This document shows, in pieces, positions 1 to 8,311 of a stretch of 64,000 bases of DNA. The first letter of the stretch is position 1. Each line of letters starts with the position of its first letter. Under the pieces are notes generated by a model. The model was not told the DNA's origin and ran no database searches. It saw only the letters and a program-made list of their open reading frames with translations. This DNA is from Streptococcus parasanguinis. Its GTDB lineage: Bacteria; Bacillota; Bacilli; Lactobacillales; Streptococcaceae. The stretch is taken from contig JAGZZN010000001.1 of NCBI GenBank assembly GCA_018377375.1, forward strand, positions 30,147 through 94,146. Reading direction: 5' to 3'. Both the position numbers and the translations under genes were made by a program.

Positions 1-1549
1 GGATCATAACTGGACGGTGTTCTTCTCCATCTGCTCCAATGTAATGAAGATCAAAGCGTTCTGGAAGCAAGAAGTCCAATTGGATGGTAGAAAGGGTTTC
101 TTCTTTACCAAGAGCTGTTTTCACTTGGATATCCAATTTTGGTCCGTAGAAGGCTGCTTCCCCTTCTGCTTCATAGTACTCAACACCCATATCATCAACG
201 GCTGCTTTCAACATGCGTTGAGCATTTTCCCACATTTCATCGTTGTCAAAGTATTTGTGTTTGTCTTCAGGATCACGGTAAGACAAACGGAAACGGTAAT
301 CTGTCAAGTTAAAGTCTTCATACACATCGATGATCAATTGAAGGATCTTCTTGAATTCTTCCTCGATTTGTTCTGGAGCCACAAAAGTATGACCATCATT
401 CAGAGACATTTCACGCACACGTTGAAGACCAGTCAAAGCACCAGATTTTTCATAACGGTGCATCATACCGATTTCAGCGATACGGATTGGCAATTCACGG
501 TAAGAGTGCACATGATGTTTGTAGACTTCAATGTGGTGAGGACAGTTCATTGGACGAAGAACAAACTCTTCTCCATCCCCCATATCCATTGGTGGGAACA
601 TGTCTTCACGGTAGTGATCCCAGTGACCTGAAGTTTTATACAGTTCTACAGAAGCAATTGGTGGAGTGTAGACGTGTTGGTAGCCTGCTGCTACTTCTTT
701 ATCAACGATATAGCGTTCCAACTCACGACGGATGGTCGCACCATTTGGCAACCAGAATGGAAGACCTTGACCAACTTCTTGAGAAATCATGAAGAGGTCA
801 AGCTCTTTACCAAGTTTACGGTGGTCACGTTCCTTAGCTTCTTCACGCATTTGAAGGTAGTTCTTCAAGTCTTTCTTGTCAAACCATGCTGTACCGTAGA
901 TACGTTGCATCATCGCATTGTCGCTATTCCCACGCCAGTAAGCACCAGCAACGTTCAGAAGGTGGAAGATTTGGATGCGACCAGTTGATGGGACGTGTGG
1001 TCCACGGCAAAGGTCAACGTATTCACCTTGACGGTAGATGGTCAACCCACCTTCGTCTTCTGAGTGTTCTTCGATCAATTCTAATTTGTATGGATCATTT
1101 TTGAAGATTTCACGCGCTTCATCTTTAGTCACTTCTTCACGAATAGATGGGAAGTTTTCTTTGACGATTTTTTTCATTTCTTCTTCGATACGAGGAAGGT
1201 CTTCGTTAGAGATTTGACCCGCTTGGTTGTCTGTATCGTAGTAGAAACCATCTTCGATCGCTGGACCGACACCCAAGTGAATATCTGGGAAGAGGCGACG
1301 AGCTGCTTGGGCAAACAAGTGTGCCGCTGAGTGACGCAAGATTGGAAGTGCATCTTCGTGATCAGGTGTCACGATTTCAATGCTTCCATCTTCGGTGATG
1401 GCACGAGTTGTGTCAATCAATTTGCCGTTGAATTTACCAGCAAGAGCTTTTTTAGCCAAAGAATTGCTGATAGATTGGGCAATTTCAAAAGTAGTAACGC
1501 CAGATTCGAATTCACGAACAGCGCCATCTGGGAAAGTAATCTTAATCAT
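1..1549 (-). CDS. thrS: Threonyl-tRNA synthetase, 3' part beyond window
   Basis: Charges tRNA-Thr with threonine in the cytoplasm. The reading frame runs leftward from the ATG at 1549 and is still open at base 1, so about 516 codons of a protein that is usually near 645 residues are visible. The N-terminus ([15 protein letters not shown]) is a TGS domain. The editing-domain region follows, and then the class II catalytic core with the zinc-site motif MNCPHH near residue 335 and the motif 2 region [14 protein letters not shown]. The anticodon-binding domain lies outside the window. The start follows a long leader holding a T-box, which fits tRNA-Thr-responsive control. Identity is secure. Confidence 0.97.
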   Translation of the reverse strand, partial: MIKITFPDGAVREFESGVTTFEIAQSISNSLAKKALAGKFNGKLIDTTRAITEDGSIEIVTPDHEDALPILRHSAAHLFAQAARRLFPDIHLGVGPAIEDGFYYDTDNQAGQISNEDLPRIEEEMKKIVKENFPSIREEVTKDEAREIFKNDPYKLELIEEHSEDEGGLTIYRQGEYVDLCRGPHVPSTGRIQIFHLLNVAGAYWRGNSDNAMMQRIYGTAWFDKKDLKNYLQMREEAKERDHRKLGKELDLFMISQEVGQGLPFWLPNGATIRRELERYIVDKEVAAGYQHVYTPPIASVELYKTSGHWDHYREDMFPPMDMGDGEEFVLRPMNCPHHIEVYKHHVHSYRELPIRIAEIGMMHRYEKSGALTGLQRVREMSLNDGHTFVAPEQIEEEFKKILQLIIDVYEDFNLTDYRFRLSYRDPEDKHKYFDNDEMWENAQRMLKAAVDDMGVEYYEAEGEAAFYGPKLDIQVKTALGKEETLSTIQLDFLLPERFDLHYIGADGEEHRPVMI

Positions 1550-1645
1550 GATTTTCTCCTTATAAAGTTTTTAGTAGCTAAATGGGTGGGAGATGTCTTT
1601 GAACATTGGAATCGTCACTCCTTTTGATGTCTTCATGAAGAAATC

Positions 1646-1859
1646 AAAAAAGCGACCTCCTCGAAAGGACGTCGCAACGTGGTTCCACCTTCATTTATGT
1701 TCCTCAAAAAAGAGGGACACCTCTGATTGGCTCTAACGTAGCCACCGTTTTATGTTTGCATAAAAGAATCACGAGTAGTCCCAAACCTATCCTCTACGCG
1801 ATTTCCAGCCCCACGCGCTCTCTATCAGATTTCCTAGATTTGATATGTCTCTGTCAGTT
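1646..1859 (-). ncRNA. T-box leader of thrS with terminator
   Basis: Read on the minus strand, 1690-1678 gives AGGTGGAACCACG, the conserved T-box that pairs with the acceptor end of uncharged tRNA. It is followed at 1675-1652 by a hairpin (arms GCGAC/GTCGC, then TCC/GGA after one mismatch) and a T-run, which is a rho-independent terminator. Upstream there is an AGAGA-type motif (GACAGAGAC) near the start of Stem I and a candidate threonine specifier ACT in GGGACTACTC. By family knowledge, uncharged tRNA-Thr stabilises the antiterminator and allows thrS transcription. The specifier codon is my inference and was not folded by computer. Confidence 0.92.
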
Positions 1860-1887
1860 ATTATAGCACGATTGAAAAATTTTGCAA
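1860..1887 (-). promoter_or_regulatory. thrS promoter
   Basis: On the minus strand the -35 box is TTGCAA (1887-1882), the spacer is 16 bp and the -10 box is TATAAT (1865-1860), preceded by TGC, which makes an extended -10. Transcription would start just before the T-box leader. Confidence 0.75.
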
Positions 1888-1902
1888 GAAAAAGTTTCAT
1901 TT

Positions 1903-3225
1903 TCAATCAAAGAAATGCGTGATTTTACGGATTTTCTTCACTTGTTTGACCGAAGCCTTCATCATCTTCACAGATCCATTGACCGGAAGAGCAATCACCT
2001 TGGTCGGGATTTTCACAATGGTCTTAGACATCCGCTTAACCCGACTTTGCTCAGGATTCAAATCATTTGAAAAGTCTTTAGAGATGATTTTATCCAAGTA
2101 AAATTCGTAGACCCGACGGCCAAAGGTTGCTGCAGAAATATCATCAATCTTTTCTGCCCACTTGGTCTCATCGATTGGTGGCATCTCCTCAATCGCTTCA
2201 AGAATCGCTTGTGCCAGATCACTCTCTTCATAAAAGAGCTTTCCAAACATAGGGTCATCAATCACATGATCGAGATAAGGATTGCCATGAGCGATGATCG
2301 GGGTACCACTCGCAATACTCTCTAAATAAGTCAACCCTTGCGTCTCACTCGTTGAAGCTGAAATAAAGAAGTCAGCCGCCTTATAGTAAAGAGCTGTCTC
2401 ATTTGGTGGGATCATCCCTGTAAAGACAACCGCATCTGAAATCCCCAGTTTCGCCGCTTGTTTTTTCAAATCATCCAAATAAGGACCATCTCCAGCCACG
2501 ATCAACTTAACTTTTGGATTGACCTTGAGGACATCAGGAAGGGCCGCAATAACAGCCTGAATATTCTTTTCATAAGAAACCCGCGACAGACTCAATAAAA
2601 GCGTTTCATCTTCTGCGACTTCATATTTTTCACGAAGAGCTGCTGTCTCTGTCGGAGTGATTTCCGGTCGGTCAAACTTGGCCAAATCAATCCCTGTCGG
2701 AATAATGCGTTTTTCTGCCTTGACCTTGTACTTTTGGAGCAAGTCATAAACGATCTCACTAGGACAGATCACTCCATCTAGATCATTCATATAACTTCTC
2801 ACAATGTATTTGACCATACTTGGGCGAATGACCATACCTCTTGCAATATAGCGGACATAGTCCTCATACTGAGTATGGTAGGTATGAATAACAGGAATCC
2901 TCAACTCGCGTCCAATCCACACTCCCAAAAGGCCCAGTGAAAACTCAGTCTGGGTATGGATAATATCCAGCTGGTATTGCTTGGCAATGGCAAGCGCCTT
3001 TGAGAATCCACGATAAGCAACGCGGCGGTCCTTAAAGGCGAAGAAAGGCACACTTGGAATCCGAATGATCTGCCAATCTTCATAGCGGTTGACATCTTTA
3101 TCCGTTGTCGTAAAGATAAAGACCGTGTGACCCAATTTTTCTAATTCTGTTTTGAGCGTCCGAATACTGGTCGCCACTCCCGAAACTTGCGGGAAATAGG
3201 TATCTGTAAATAACCCTACACGCAT
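1903..3225 (-). CDS. GT4 diacylglycerol glucosyltransferase (first glycolipid step)
   Basis: A 440-residue family 4 glycosyltransferase. The N-terminus MRVGLFTDTYFPQVSGVATS is typical of the streptococcal enzyme that adds glucose to diacylglycerol to make monoglucosyl-diacylglycerol, the substrate of the next glycosyltransferase. The GT-B fold is suggested by the IIHTQTEFSLGLLG segment and by the nucleotide-sugar site SASTSETQGLTYLESIASGTP, with its E-x7-E motif, near residue 300. A basic C-terminal tail (KRMSKTIVKIPTKVIALP...) would suit peripheral membrane binding. It lies one base after the stop of the preceding cpoA-like gene, so the two are co-transcribed. The exact sugar and acceptor are inferred from the pair, not proven. 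Confidence 0.85.
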   Translation of the reverse strand: MRVGLFTDTYFPQVSGVATSIRTLKTELEKLGHTVFIFTTTDKDVNRYEDWQIIRIPSVPFFAFKDRRVAYRGFSKALAIAKQYQLDIIHTQTEFSLGLLGVWIGRELRIPVIHTYHTQYEDYVRYIARGMVIRPSMVKYIVRSYMNDLDGVICPSEIVYDLLQKYKVKAEKRIIPTGIDLAKFDRPEITPTETAALREKYEVAEDETLLLSLSRVSYEKNIQAVIAALPDVLKVNPKVKLIVAGDGPYLDDLKKQAAKLGISDAVVFTGMIPPNETALYYKAADFFISASTSETQGLTYLESIASGTPIIAHGNPYLDHVIDDPMFGKLFYEESDLAQAILEAIEEMPPIDETKWAEKIDDISAATFGRRVYEFYLDKIISKDFSNDLNPEQSRVKRMSKTIVKIPTKVIALPVNGSVKMMKASVKQVKKIRKITHFFD

Positions 3226-3226
3226 C

Positions 3227-4225
3227 TTACATCTCCAAAACTGTTTGATAGGCTTCGACCAATTGATAAGCCACTAAGTCAATCGAACGACTTTCAGCGA
3301 CCTTGTAGCCTGCCTCCCGCTTGTCTACTTGTCCGTTCAAGACCTTGTTCAAGGAATCCACAAATTCGTCTACATTATGGCACAATTCAGATGACGTCTC
3401 GTCAATCCAGCCATTATATACGGGAATATCCCGCAAGACCGTGTGCTGATGACTGGCCAAGGCTTCCAAAACAACGATTCCTTCTGTTTCTTCATAAGAT
3501 GGGAAGAAGAAAGCATCTGAACCCGTCATGGCCCCTTGGAAGACTGCTCCCTTGAAGTAGCCAGGGAATTCCACATTACTAGGATGATCCTTTTCCACGA
3601 TACGACGAATCTTACGCGGAATGATCCATTTGTTGATAGAACCTAGCCAAATAAAGCGAACATCCGGCATGCGACGGGCCACTTCTACGAAATCTTCAAT
3701 CCCTTTGCGTTTAAAATAAAGCCCTGCACAGATGACAACCTTTTGGCCTTCTTGGATATTAAAATGCTTGCGAAAGACTTCTTCTTTTTTCGGATCCTTC
3801 TTGTATTTTTCCAAATCAATCCCATTGGAAACCGCGATAATCGGTGTGGTCACCCCATAAGACTGAATCAGGTGTTTGGAATACTCAGATGGCGTGATCA
3901 CATAGTCTGCCTTTTGGTACATGTGAGCCAAATACTTACCAAACAAGGGCGCAAAAAAGTTAGACCCGATAAAGGAATTTTCAAAATCCTCACGGGTTGA
4001 ATGGCCATGCATGATGACTTTCTTTCCACGACGCTTTGCTGCATGGAGCAAAAGGAAACTCCGTGGGCCATAGGTATTGATATGCACCACATCATAATCT
4101 CCTAAAATATCTGTCGTATACGGAATCCCAGCCAAATCAAGCGCATGCATTTGATGCTGCAAGGCTCGACCAATTCCTGATTTTTGTAATACGGATTTTC
4201 CTTCTAAATACAGTAAAACTTTCAT
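3227..4225 (-). CDS. cpoA: CpoA-type glycolipid glycosyltransferase
   Basis: A 332-residue GT4 enzyme (MKVLLYLEGKSVLQKSGIGRALQHQ) resembling pneumococcal CpoA, which adds a second sugar to the membrane monoglycosyl-lipid. That glycolipid anchors lipoteichoic acid and affects envelope stability and beta-lactam tolerance. The C-terminal nucleotide-sugar motif is visible (FFPSYEETEGIVVLEALASHQ). I placed the start at 4225 rather than at the upstream in-frame ATG at 4261. The protein homology begins there, and a strong promoter (4233-4261) lies between the two ATGs. The chosen ATG has almost no Shine-Dalgarno sequence. The gene leads a two-gene operon. Confidence 0.88.
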   Translation of the reverse strand: MKVLLYLEGKSVLQKSGIGRALQHQMHALDLAGIPYTTDILGDYDVVHINTYGPRSFLLLHAAKRRGKKVIMHGHSTREDFENSFIGSNFFAPLFGKYLAHMYQKADYVITPSEYSKHLIQSYGVTTPIIAVSNGIDLEKYKKDPKKEEVFRKHFNIQEGQKVVICAGLYFKRKGIEDFVEVARRMPDVRFIWLGSINKWIIPRKIRRIVEKDHPSNVEFPGYFKGAVFQGAMTGSDAFFFPSYEETEGIVVLEALASHQHTVLRDIPVYNGWIDETSSELCHNVDEFVDSLNKVLNGQVDKREAGYKVAESRSIDLVAYQLVEAYQTVLEM

Positions 4226-4232
4226 ACTTTCT

Positions 4233-4261
4233 ATTATACCGAAATAAAGAGTGCCCAGCAA
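4233..4261 (-). promoter_or_regulatory. cpoA promoter placed for a leaderless mRNA
   Basis: Minus-strand TTGCTG (4261-4256), 17-bp spacer, TATAAT (4238-4233). Only 7 bases (AGAAAGT) separate the -10 box from the cpoA ATG at 4225, so the usual start point, 6-8 bases past the -10 box, falls on or next to the start codon. Confidence 0.7.
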
Positions 4262-4280
4262 GTCTCTGCCTGTTTGCAGT

Positions 4281-4309
4281 ATAAAAAAGAGGCTAGAACA
4301 GTTCTGTTC
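4281..4309 (-). repeat. Truncated copy of the ccpA terminator sequence
   Basis: This stretch repeats 5739-5766 with one extra A (AGAGGCTAGAACAG TT CTGTTC) but stops before the second hairpin arm is complete. It marks the other border of the methyltransferase/TetR segment, so it may be a relic of the insertion that placed those genes between cpoA and ccpA. Confidence 0.7.
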
Positions 4310-4327
4310 GAAATTTAAAATTCTATT

Positions 4328-4915
4328 TTATTTATATACGATATACAAAATCCAATTGCGATTCTGTTTTTCCTCAATTTTTGAAAAACCAATACTTGTT
4401 AGTAACTGACTAAATTCATGACTTGTACGATAATCTGTCATATGATAATGTATTTTTTCTTTTTCAGAAGCAATTATCAAAGTAGAATTGCTGGACATGA
4501 CTCTATAAACTTCTTGAAAACTCTTTTTTATATCCTTCCAAAAAATATGGGTCTGAATAGCAAATATTCTATCAAAATAGTTATTTTGATAAGGCATATT
4601 CTCCACATTTCCAATCTTAAGTTGGACACTACCTTTTCTTATGGAATCTGAATGAACACGTTGGGCAGTTCTATATGATTCCTTAGAAATATCAATACCA
4701 TGAATCTCAAGATTTTTATTTAAAGCAAGAAGGTTCTTGATAGTACTCCCGCCACCGTAACCAATTTCTAAAATTCTATAATTATCTGAAATAGTAGTCT
4801 GTTTAATCGCCCAAAGACTAAGTTTTTTAAAATAGAATGACCATATTTTTGTGATGACTCTACCAATAAGACCACTAGGTTTTTGAGACTGCTTAATAAG
4901 AAATTCAGTTAACAT
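4328..4915 (-). CDS. SAM-dependent methyltransferase (class I), insertion cargo
   Basis: A 195-residue small-molecule-type methyltransferase. Motif I is clear (ILEIGYGGGS, about residues 48-57), followed by the acidic motif II (IHGIDIS) and by NMPYQNNYFDRIFA, which fits the motif IV region of Methyltransf_11 proteins. The substrate cannot be told from sequence. It is much richer in A+T than its neighbours and is divergent from a TetR regulator. A 14-bp inverted repeat lies between the two. A GAGGGAAG ribosome binding site sits about 8 bases before the ATG. I infer a regulator-controlled modification or resistance-type module that was acquired horizontally. Confidence 0.8.
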   Translation of the reverse strand: MLTEFLIKQSQKPSGLIGRVITKIWSFYFKKLSLWAIKQTTISDNYRILEIGYGGGSTIKNLLALNKNLEIHGIDISKESYRTAQRVHSDSIRKGSVQLKIGNVENMPYQNNYFDRIFAIQTHIFWKDIKKSFQEVYRVMSSNSTLIIASEKEKIHYHMTDYRTSHEFSQLLTSIGFSKIEEKQNRNWILYIVYK

Positions 4916-4938
4916 TAAATATCTTCCCTCAATTATTA

Positions 4939-4974
4939 TAAGTTTGAAATATCATTAATTATATTTCAAACTTA
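4939..4974. promoter_or_regulatory. Probable TetR operator, perfect inverted repeat
   Basis: TAAGTTTGAAATAT (4939-4952) is repeated in inverted form at 4961-4974 with an 8-bp spacer. It overlaps the TATAAT-containing promoter region of the methyltransferase gene. A related half-site (AAATTTCAAAGTT, 5027-5039) lies in the spacer of the regulator's own promoter (TATAAT at 5044-5049, extended by TGC). This arrangement fits repression of both divergent genes by the adjacent TetR protein. Confidence 0.7.
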
Positions 4975-5071
4975 ATTGTATTGTAAATATCAGATATCGT
5001 CAAGAATTAATGAAATAATCTGAGATAAATTTCAAAGTTGTGCTATAATTGATATCAAATGGAGTGTTCAA

Positions 5072-5662
5072 ATGAATCAATATCAAAAAACAACAGAAAA
5101 AAAGAAGCAAGCTATTATTCAGTCTGCTCTTTCTTTATTTAAAGAAAAAGGGTTTAAAGAAACAAGTATACAATCAATTGCAAAAGTCGCAGAAGTTTCT
5201 CCTGTGTCAATCTACAATTACTTTGATAAGAAAGATAATTTAGTAGCTTTATGTATTAATGAATTGTTTAAAGACATCATACAAGAAGCTGAAAACATTC
5301 TACTCAGTAATATAGATTATAAATCAAAATTAAATCAAGCCTTAGCTTTATGTCAGAAAAAAATAAGCCAACAGATTTCTAACTACTTTCAAGAAAAAAC
5401 GTTAGAGGATCCTACTTTTACGAAACTTATGACAAAAGCGATAGATGAGAAAAAGCGTGAAATATATCGTGCATATATTGAGCTAGGTAAAAATGAAAAT
5501 ATAATTGCTAAAGATTTGTCAACAGAGGTTATATTAAACGTCATGAGTGCTCTCAATAGCACAGGAAATCATCTATCTCCAAATAAAAACATAGAAGACG
5601 AAACAAAACAAATTCATCATATTTTGTTGTATGGTATTTTAACAAACTCTAGAACGATTTAA
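5072..5662 (+). CDS. TetR/AcrR-family repressor
   Basis: A 196-residue regulator. The N-terminal helix-turn-helix is textbook TetR (IIQSALSLFKEKGFKETSIQSIAKVAEV... SIYNYFDKKDNLV, residues 14-60). The C-terminal ligand domain is not recognisable. It diverges from the methyltransferase gene, with a strong palindrome between them, so it most likely represses that gene and itself. The low GC resembles the methyltransferase and differs from ccpA and cpoA, which supports joint acquisition. The inducer is unknown. Confidence 0.85.
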   Translation: MNQYQKTTEKKKQAIIQSALSLFKEKGFKETSIQSIAKVAEVSPVSIYNYFDKKDNLVALCINELFKDIIQEAENILLSNIDYKSKLNQALALCQKKISQQISNYFQEKTLEDPTFTKLMTKAIDEKKREIYRAYIELGKNENIIAKDLSTEVILNVMSALNSTGNHLSPNKNIEDETKQIHHILLYGILTNSRTI

Positions 5663-5740
5663 TTGTAACTTACACATCAATATTTGAACCAACACTCATT
5701 CAATTTCACTTCATCATTACTTATGATTAATGACACATAT

Positions 5741-5774
5741 AAAAAGAGGCTAGAACAGTTCTGTTCTAGCCTCT
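5741..5774 (-). terminator. ccpA terminator
   Basis: A perfect 14-bp stem (AGAGGCTAGAACAG / CTGTTCTAGCCTCT, loop of 2) at 5745-5774, followed on the minus strand by a T-run. It lies 50 bases past the ccpA stop. Its left part is duplicated at 4281-4309. Confidence 0.9.
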
Positions 5775-5823
5775 CAGACTAGTAGACACGTCTTCCCATG
5801 TCGAGACTCTAGTCTACCAATCC

Positions 5824-6828
5824 TTATTTTTTCGTCGTTCCACGTTGGTTGATCGTATGAGACAACAGTACTTCGCGTTCTTCCAACTCTTCTTTGTGCA
5901 TGATCTTAGTCAACATGCGCATACTGATCGCACCAAGGTCATACAAGGGTTGTCCAATTGTTGATAGATTTGGACGCGTATATCGGGTTACTTGTGAATC
6001 ATCACTGGTAATAATTTCGAAATCTTCTGGTACTTTGATACCGTGATCAGACAAACCATTCAAGAGACCTGCAGCCAATTCATCACCTGTCACAAAAGCA
6101 GCTGTTGCTTTTGACGCAATGATTCGTTCTGCCAAGTTGTAACCTTCATCGTAACGGTACTTGGATTCAAACACAAGCCCTTCGCTATAGCTCAATTTTT
6201 TTGCTTTCAAAGCTTCCTTATAGCCTGACAAACGAATTTTTCCATTGATATCATCCACCAATGGGCCACTTACAAAAGCAATTTTCTTGTTGTGTTTTGC
6301 CAACTGTGTAACAGCATCAACAGTTGCTTGCTTGTAGTCGATATTGACACTTGGCAATTGGTGTTCAACATCCACGGTCCCAGCAAGGACAACTGGCGTC
6401 CGAGAGCGTGAAAATTCTGAGCGAATTTTTTCAGTCAAGTGATAACCCATGAAAATGATCCCATCCACTTGTTTTGAAAAGAGGTTGTTTACCACTGAAA
6501 CTTCTTTGTCATCGTCTTCATCACTATTTGCAAGAACAATGTTGTACTTGTACATTTCTGCAATATCATCAATCCCTTTAGCCAATGTAGAGAAATAGCT
6601 ATTCGTGATGTTTGGAATCACAACACCGACTGTTGTTGTTTTCTTGCTAGCAAGACCACGCGCAACAGCATTTGGACGATAATCCAAGCGTTCGATCACT
6701 TCTAAAACTTTTTTACGTGTATTTTCTTTAACGTTTTTATTCCCATTTACTACACGACTAACGGTTGCCATTGAAACCCCTGCTTCACGGGCGACATCAT
6801 AAATTGTTACTGTATCGTCTGTATTCAT
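5824..6828 (-). CDS. ccpA: Catabolite control protein A
   Basis: LacI/GalR-family master regulator of carbon catabolite control. With HPr-Ser-P it binds cre sites. The N-terminal helix-turn-helix reads TVTIYDVAREAGVSMATVSRVVNGN, followed by the hinge helix YRPNAVARGLA and the periplasmic-binding-like effector domain. I set the start at 6828 (MNTDDTVTIYDVA) because it follows the ribosome binding site AAAGGA and matches the family N-terminus. The upstream in-frame ATG at 6864 lies too close to the promoter. It is divergent from pepQ, the classical arrangement in lactic acid bacteria, and its own promoter carries a cre-like site. Confidence 0.96.
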   Translation of the reverse strand: MNTDDTVTIYDVAREAGVSMATVSRVVNGNKNVKENTRKKVLEVIERLDYRPNAVARGLASKKTTTVGVVIPNITNSYFSTLAKGIDDIAEMYKYNIVLANSDEDDDKEVSVVNNLFSKQVDGIIFMGYHLTEKIRSEFSRSRTPVVLAGTVDVEHQLPSVNIDYKQATVDAVTQLAKHNKKIAFVSGPLVDDINGKIRLSGYKEALKAKKLSYSEGLVFESKYRYDEGYNLAERIIASKATAAFVTGDELAAGLLNGLSDHGIKVPEDFEIITSDDSQVTRYTRPNLSTIGQPLYDLGAISMRMLTKIMHKEELEEREVLLSHTINQRGTTKK

Positions 6829-6879
6829 AAGATTTCCTTTCATTGTTGAAAATTTCGTTTTCACTCTCTAATTAATCCT

Positions 6880-6908
6880 ATTTTATCACTTATTGTAAAC
6901 ACTTTCAA
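6880..6908 (-). promoter_or_regulatory. ccpA promoter overlapped by a cre-like site
   Basis: Minus-strand TTGAAA (6908-6903), 17-bp spacer, TAAAAT (6885-6880). The 14-mer TGTAAACACTTTCA (6894-6907) matches the cre consensus TGWAANCGNTNWCA except for one position of the central CG. It covers the -35 box, which suggests autoregulation. It also lies in the pepQ upstream region. Confidence 0.7.
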
Positions 6909-6988
6909 GCATTTTGGTAAAATTTTGTAAACTCTTGCTTTTTTGGGGAAAATTTGACAAAATAGATCCATAGAAAGAAGGTAGCATT

Positions 6989-8071
6989 ATGTCTAAATTA
7001 GATCAAATCGTCGATTTTCTTGAAACTGAAAAAACAGATGTCGCTGTTGTATCCGATCCTGTCACCATCAATTACCTGACTGGATTTTACAGTGATCCCC
7101 ACGAACGTCAACTCTTCTTGTTCGTTTACACAGACCACGAACCACTTCTCTTCGTTCCTGCACTTGAAGTGGAACGGGCGACTGCAGTTGTTGATTTCCA
7201 AGTGGTTGGCTATGTGGATTCTGAAAACCCATGGGAAAAGATTAAAGGGGCTATCGCAAAACCCGATGCCAAAACCGTTGCACTTGAATATGATAACTTG
7301 ATCCTTACCAAATACAATGGCTTACGTACTGTCTTTGAAAAAGCGGAATTTACTAACTTAACACCACGAATTAACCGGATGCGCTTGATCAAATCTGCTG
7401 ATGAGATCCAAAAAATGTTGGTGGCTGGTCAATATGCAGATAAGGCTGTCAATATGGGATTCGACGCCATCTCACTGGATAAAACAGAAACTGATATCGT
7501 AGCAGAAATCGACTTTGGTATCAAACGCTTGGGTTATGAAATGAGCTTTGAAACCATGGTCTTGACTGGAAATAATGCAGCTAACCCACACGGAATTCCT
7601 GGAAGCAACAAAGTCGAAAACGATGCTCTCTTGCTCTTTGACCTTGGCTGTATGGTGAATGGTTATGCGTCAGATATGACTCGTACTGTTGCTGTTGGAA
7701 AACCTGATGATTTCAAAAAAGAAATCTACCACTTGACGTTAGAAGCTCAACAAGCAGCCATTGACATGATCAAACCAGGTGTAACAGCACACGACGTCGA
7801 CCGTGCTGCACGGAGCGTCATCGAAAAAGCTGGCTATGGTGAGTACTTCAACCACCGCCTCGGACACGGGATCGGAATGGACGTGCATGAATTCCCTTCT
7901 ATTATGGAAGGAAATGACATGGTACTTGAAGAAGGCATGTGCTTCTCAGTCGAACCAGGAATCTATATTCCAGGTAAAGTCGGAGTCCGTATCGAAGATT
8001 GTGGTTACGTCACAAAAGACGGATTTGGACTCTTCACAGAAACCAGCAAAGACTTACTTTACTTTGACTAA
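6989..8071 (+). CDS. pepQ: Xaa-Pro dipeptidase
   Basis: A 360-residue M24 (pita-bread) metallopeptidase that cleaves X-Pro dipeptides in the cytoplasm, the last step in using proline-rich peptides. An N-terminal creatinase-like domain precedes the catalytic domain. The metal ligands are visible: FDLG and SDMTRT (two Asp, near residues 216-228), LGHGIG (His, near 292), SVEPG (Glu, near 320) and RIED (Glu, near 334). The ribosome binding site AGAAAGAAGG precedes the ATG. Transcription ends in the terminator-like first hairpin of the 175-bp repeat at 8130. Confidence 0.95.
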   Translation: MSKLDQIVDFLETEKTDVAVVSDPVTINYLTGFYSDPHERQLFLFVYTDHEPLLFVPALEVERATAVVDFQVVGYVDSENPWEKIKGAIAKPDAKTVALEYDNLILTKYNGLRTVFEKAEFTNLTPRINRMRLIKSADEIQKMLVAGQYADKAVNMGFDAISLDKTETDIVAEIDFGIKRLGYEMSFETMVLTGNNAANPHGIPGSNKVENDALLLFDLGCMVNGYASDMTRTVAVGKPDDFKKEIYHLTLEAQQAAIDMIKPGVTAHDVDRAARSVIEKAGYGEYFNHRLGHGIGMDVHEFPSIMEGNDMVLEEGMCFSVEPGIYIPGKVGVRIEDCGYVTKDGFGLFTETSKDLLYFD

Positions 8072-8129
8072 TCCTTTAGTCGTTTCAATATATAACAAAC
8101 ATCTTGTTTCGTTAATAACTATAAAAAAT

Positions 8130-8304
8130 GAGGCTGGGACAAAAGTCCTAGCCTCTTAATTATCTTTGGATTGTCGAGCAAGGCGCAGTAGTTGAGTGGG
8201 CCCTACTACGCTGATTTCATCAGCTTTTACAGCCCTACTCAACTGTGCGGAGGTGGGACGACGAAATCGAATTCTAACGAATGACCTATTTCTGTCCCAC
8301 TCTC
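8130..8304 (+). repeat. 175-bp inverted-repeat-bounded intergenic element, copy A
   Basis: The ends are imperfect inverted repeats (GAGGCTGGGACA ... TGTCCCACTCTC). Inside are three nested or serial hairpins: GAGGCTGGGAC/GTCCTAGCCTC, a long arm around AGTTGAGT/ACTCAACT holding GCTGATTTCATCAGC, and GTGGGAC/GTCCCAC. A second copy of exactly the same length is at 63591-63765 in the opposite orientation. It has no coding capacity, which makes it MITE-like. Here it lies between convergent pepQ and the Rrf2 gene and probably terminates both. Confidence 0.85.
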
Positions 8305-8311
8305 TATTTTT

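Noticed and set aside
1..1549. Several plus-strand open frames across thrS.
   Set aside because: They are antisense shadows; the minus-strand translation is an unmistakable threonyl-tRNA synthetase.
4328..4915. The methyltransferase considered as an rRNA resistance methylase (Erm type).
   Set aside because: Motif I is present, but the N-terminal and catalytic motifs of Erm are missing; it looks like a Methyltransf_11 small-molecule enzyme.
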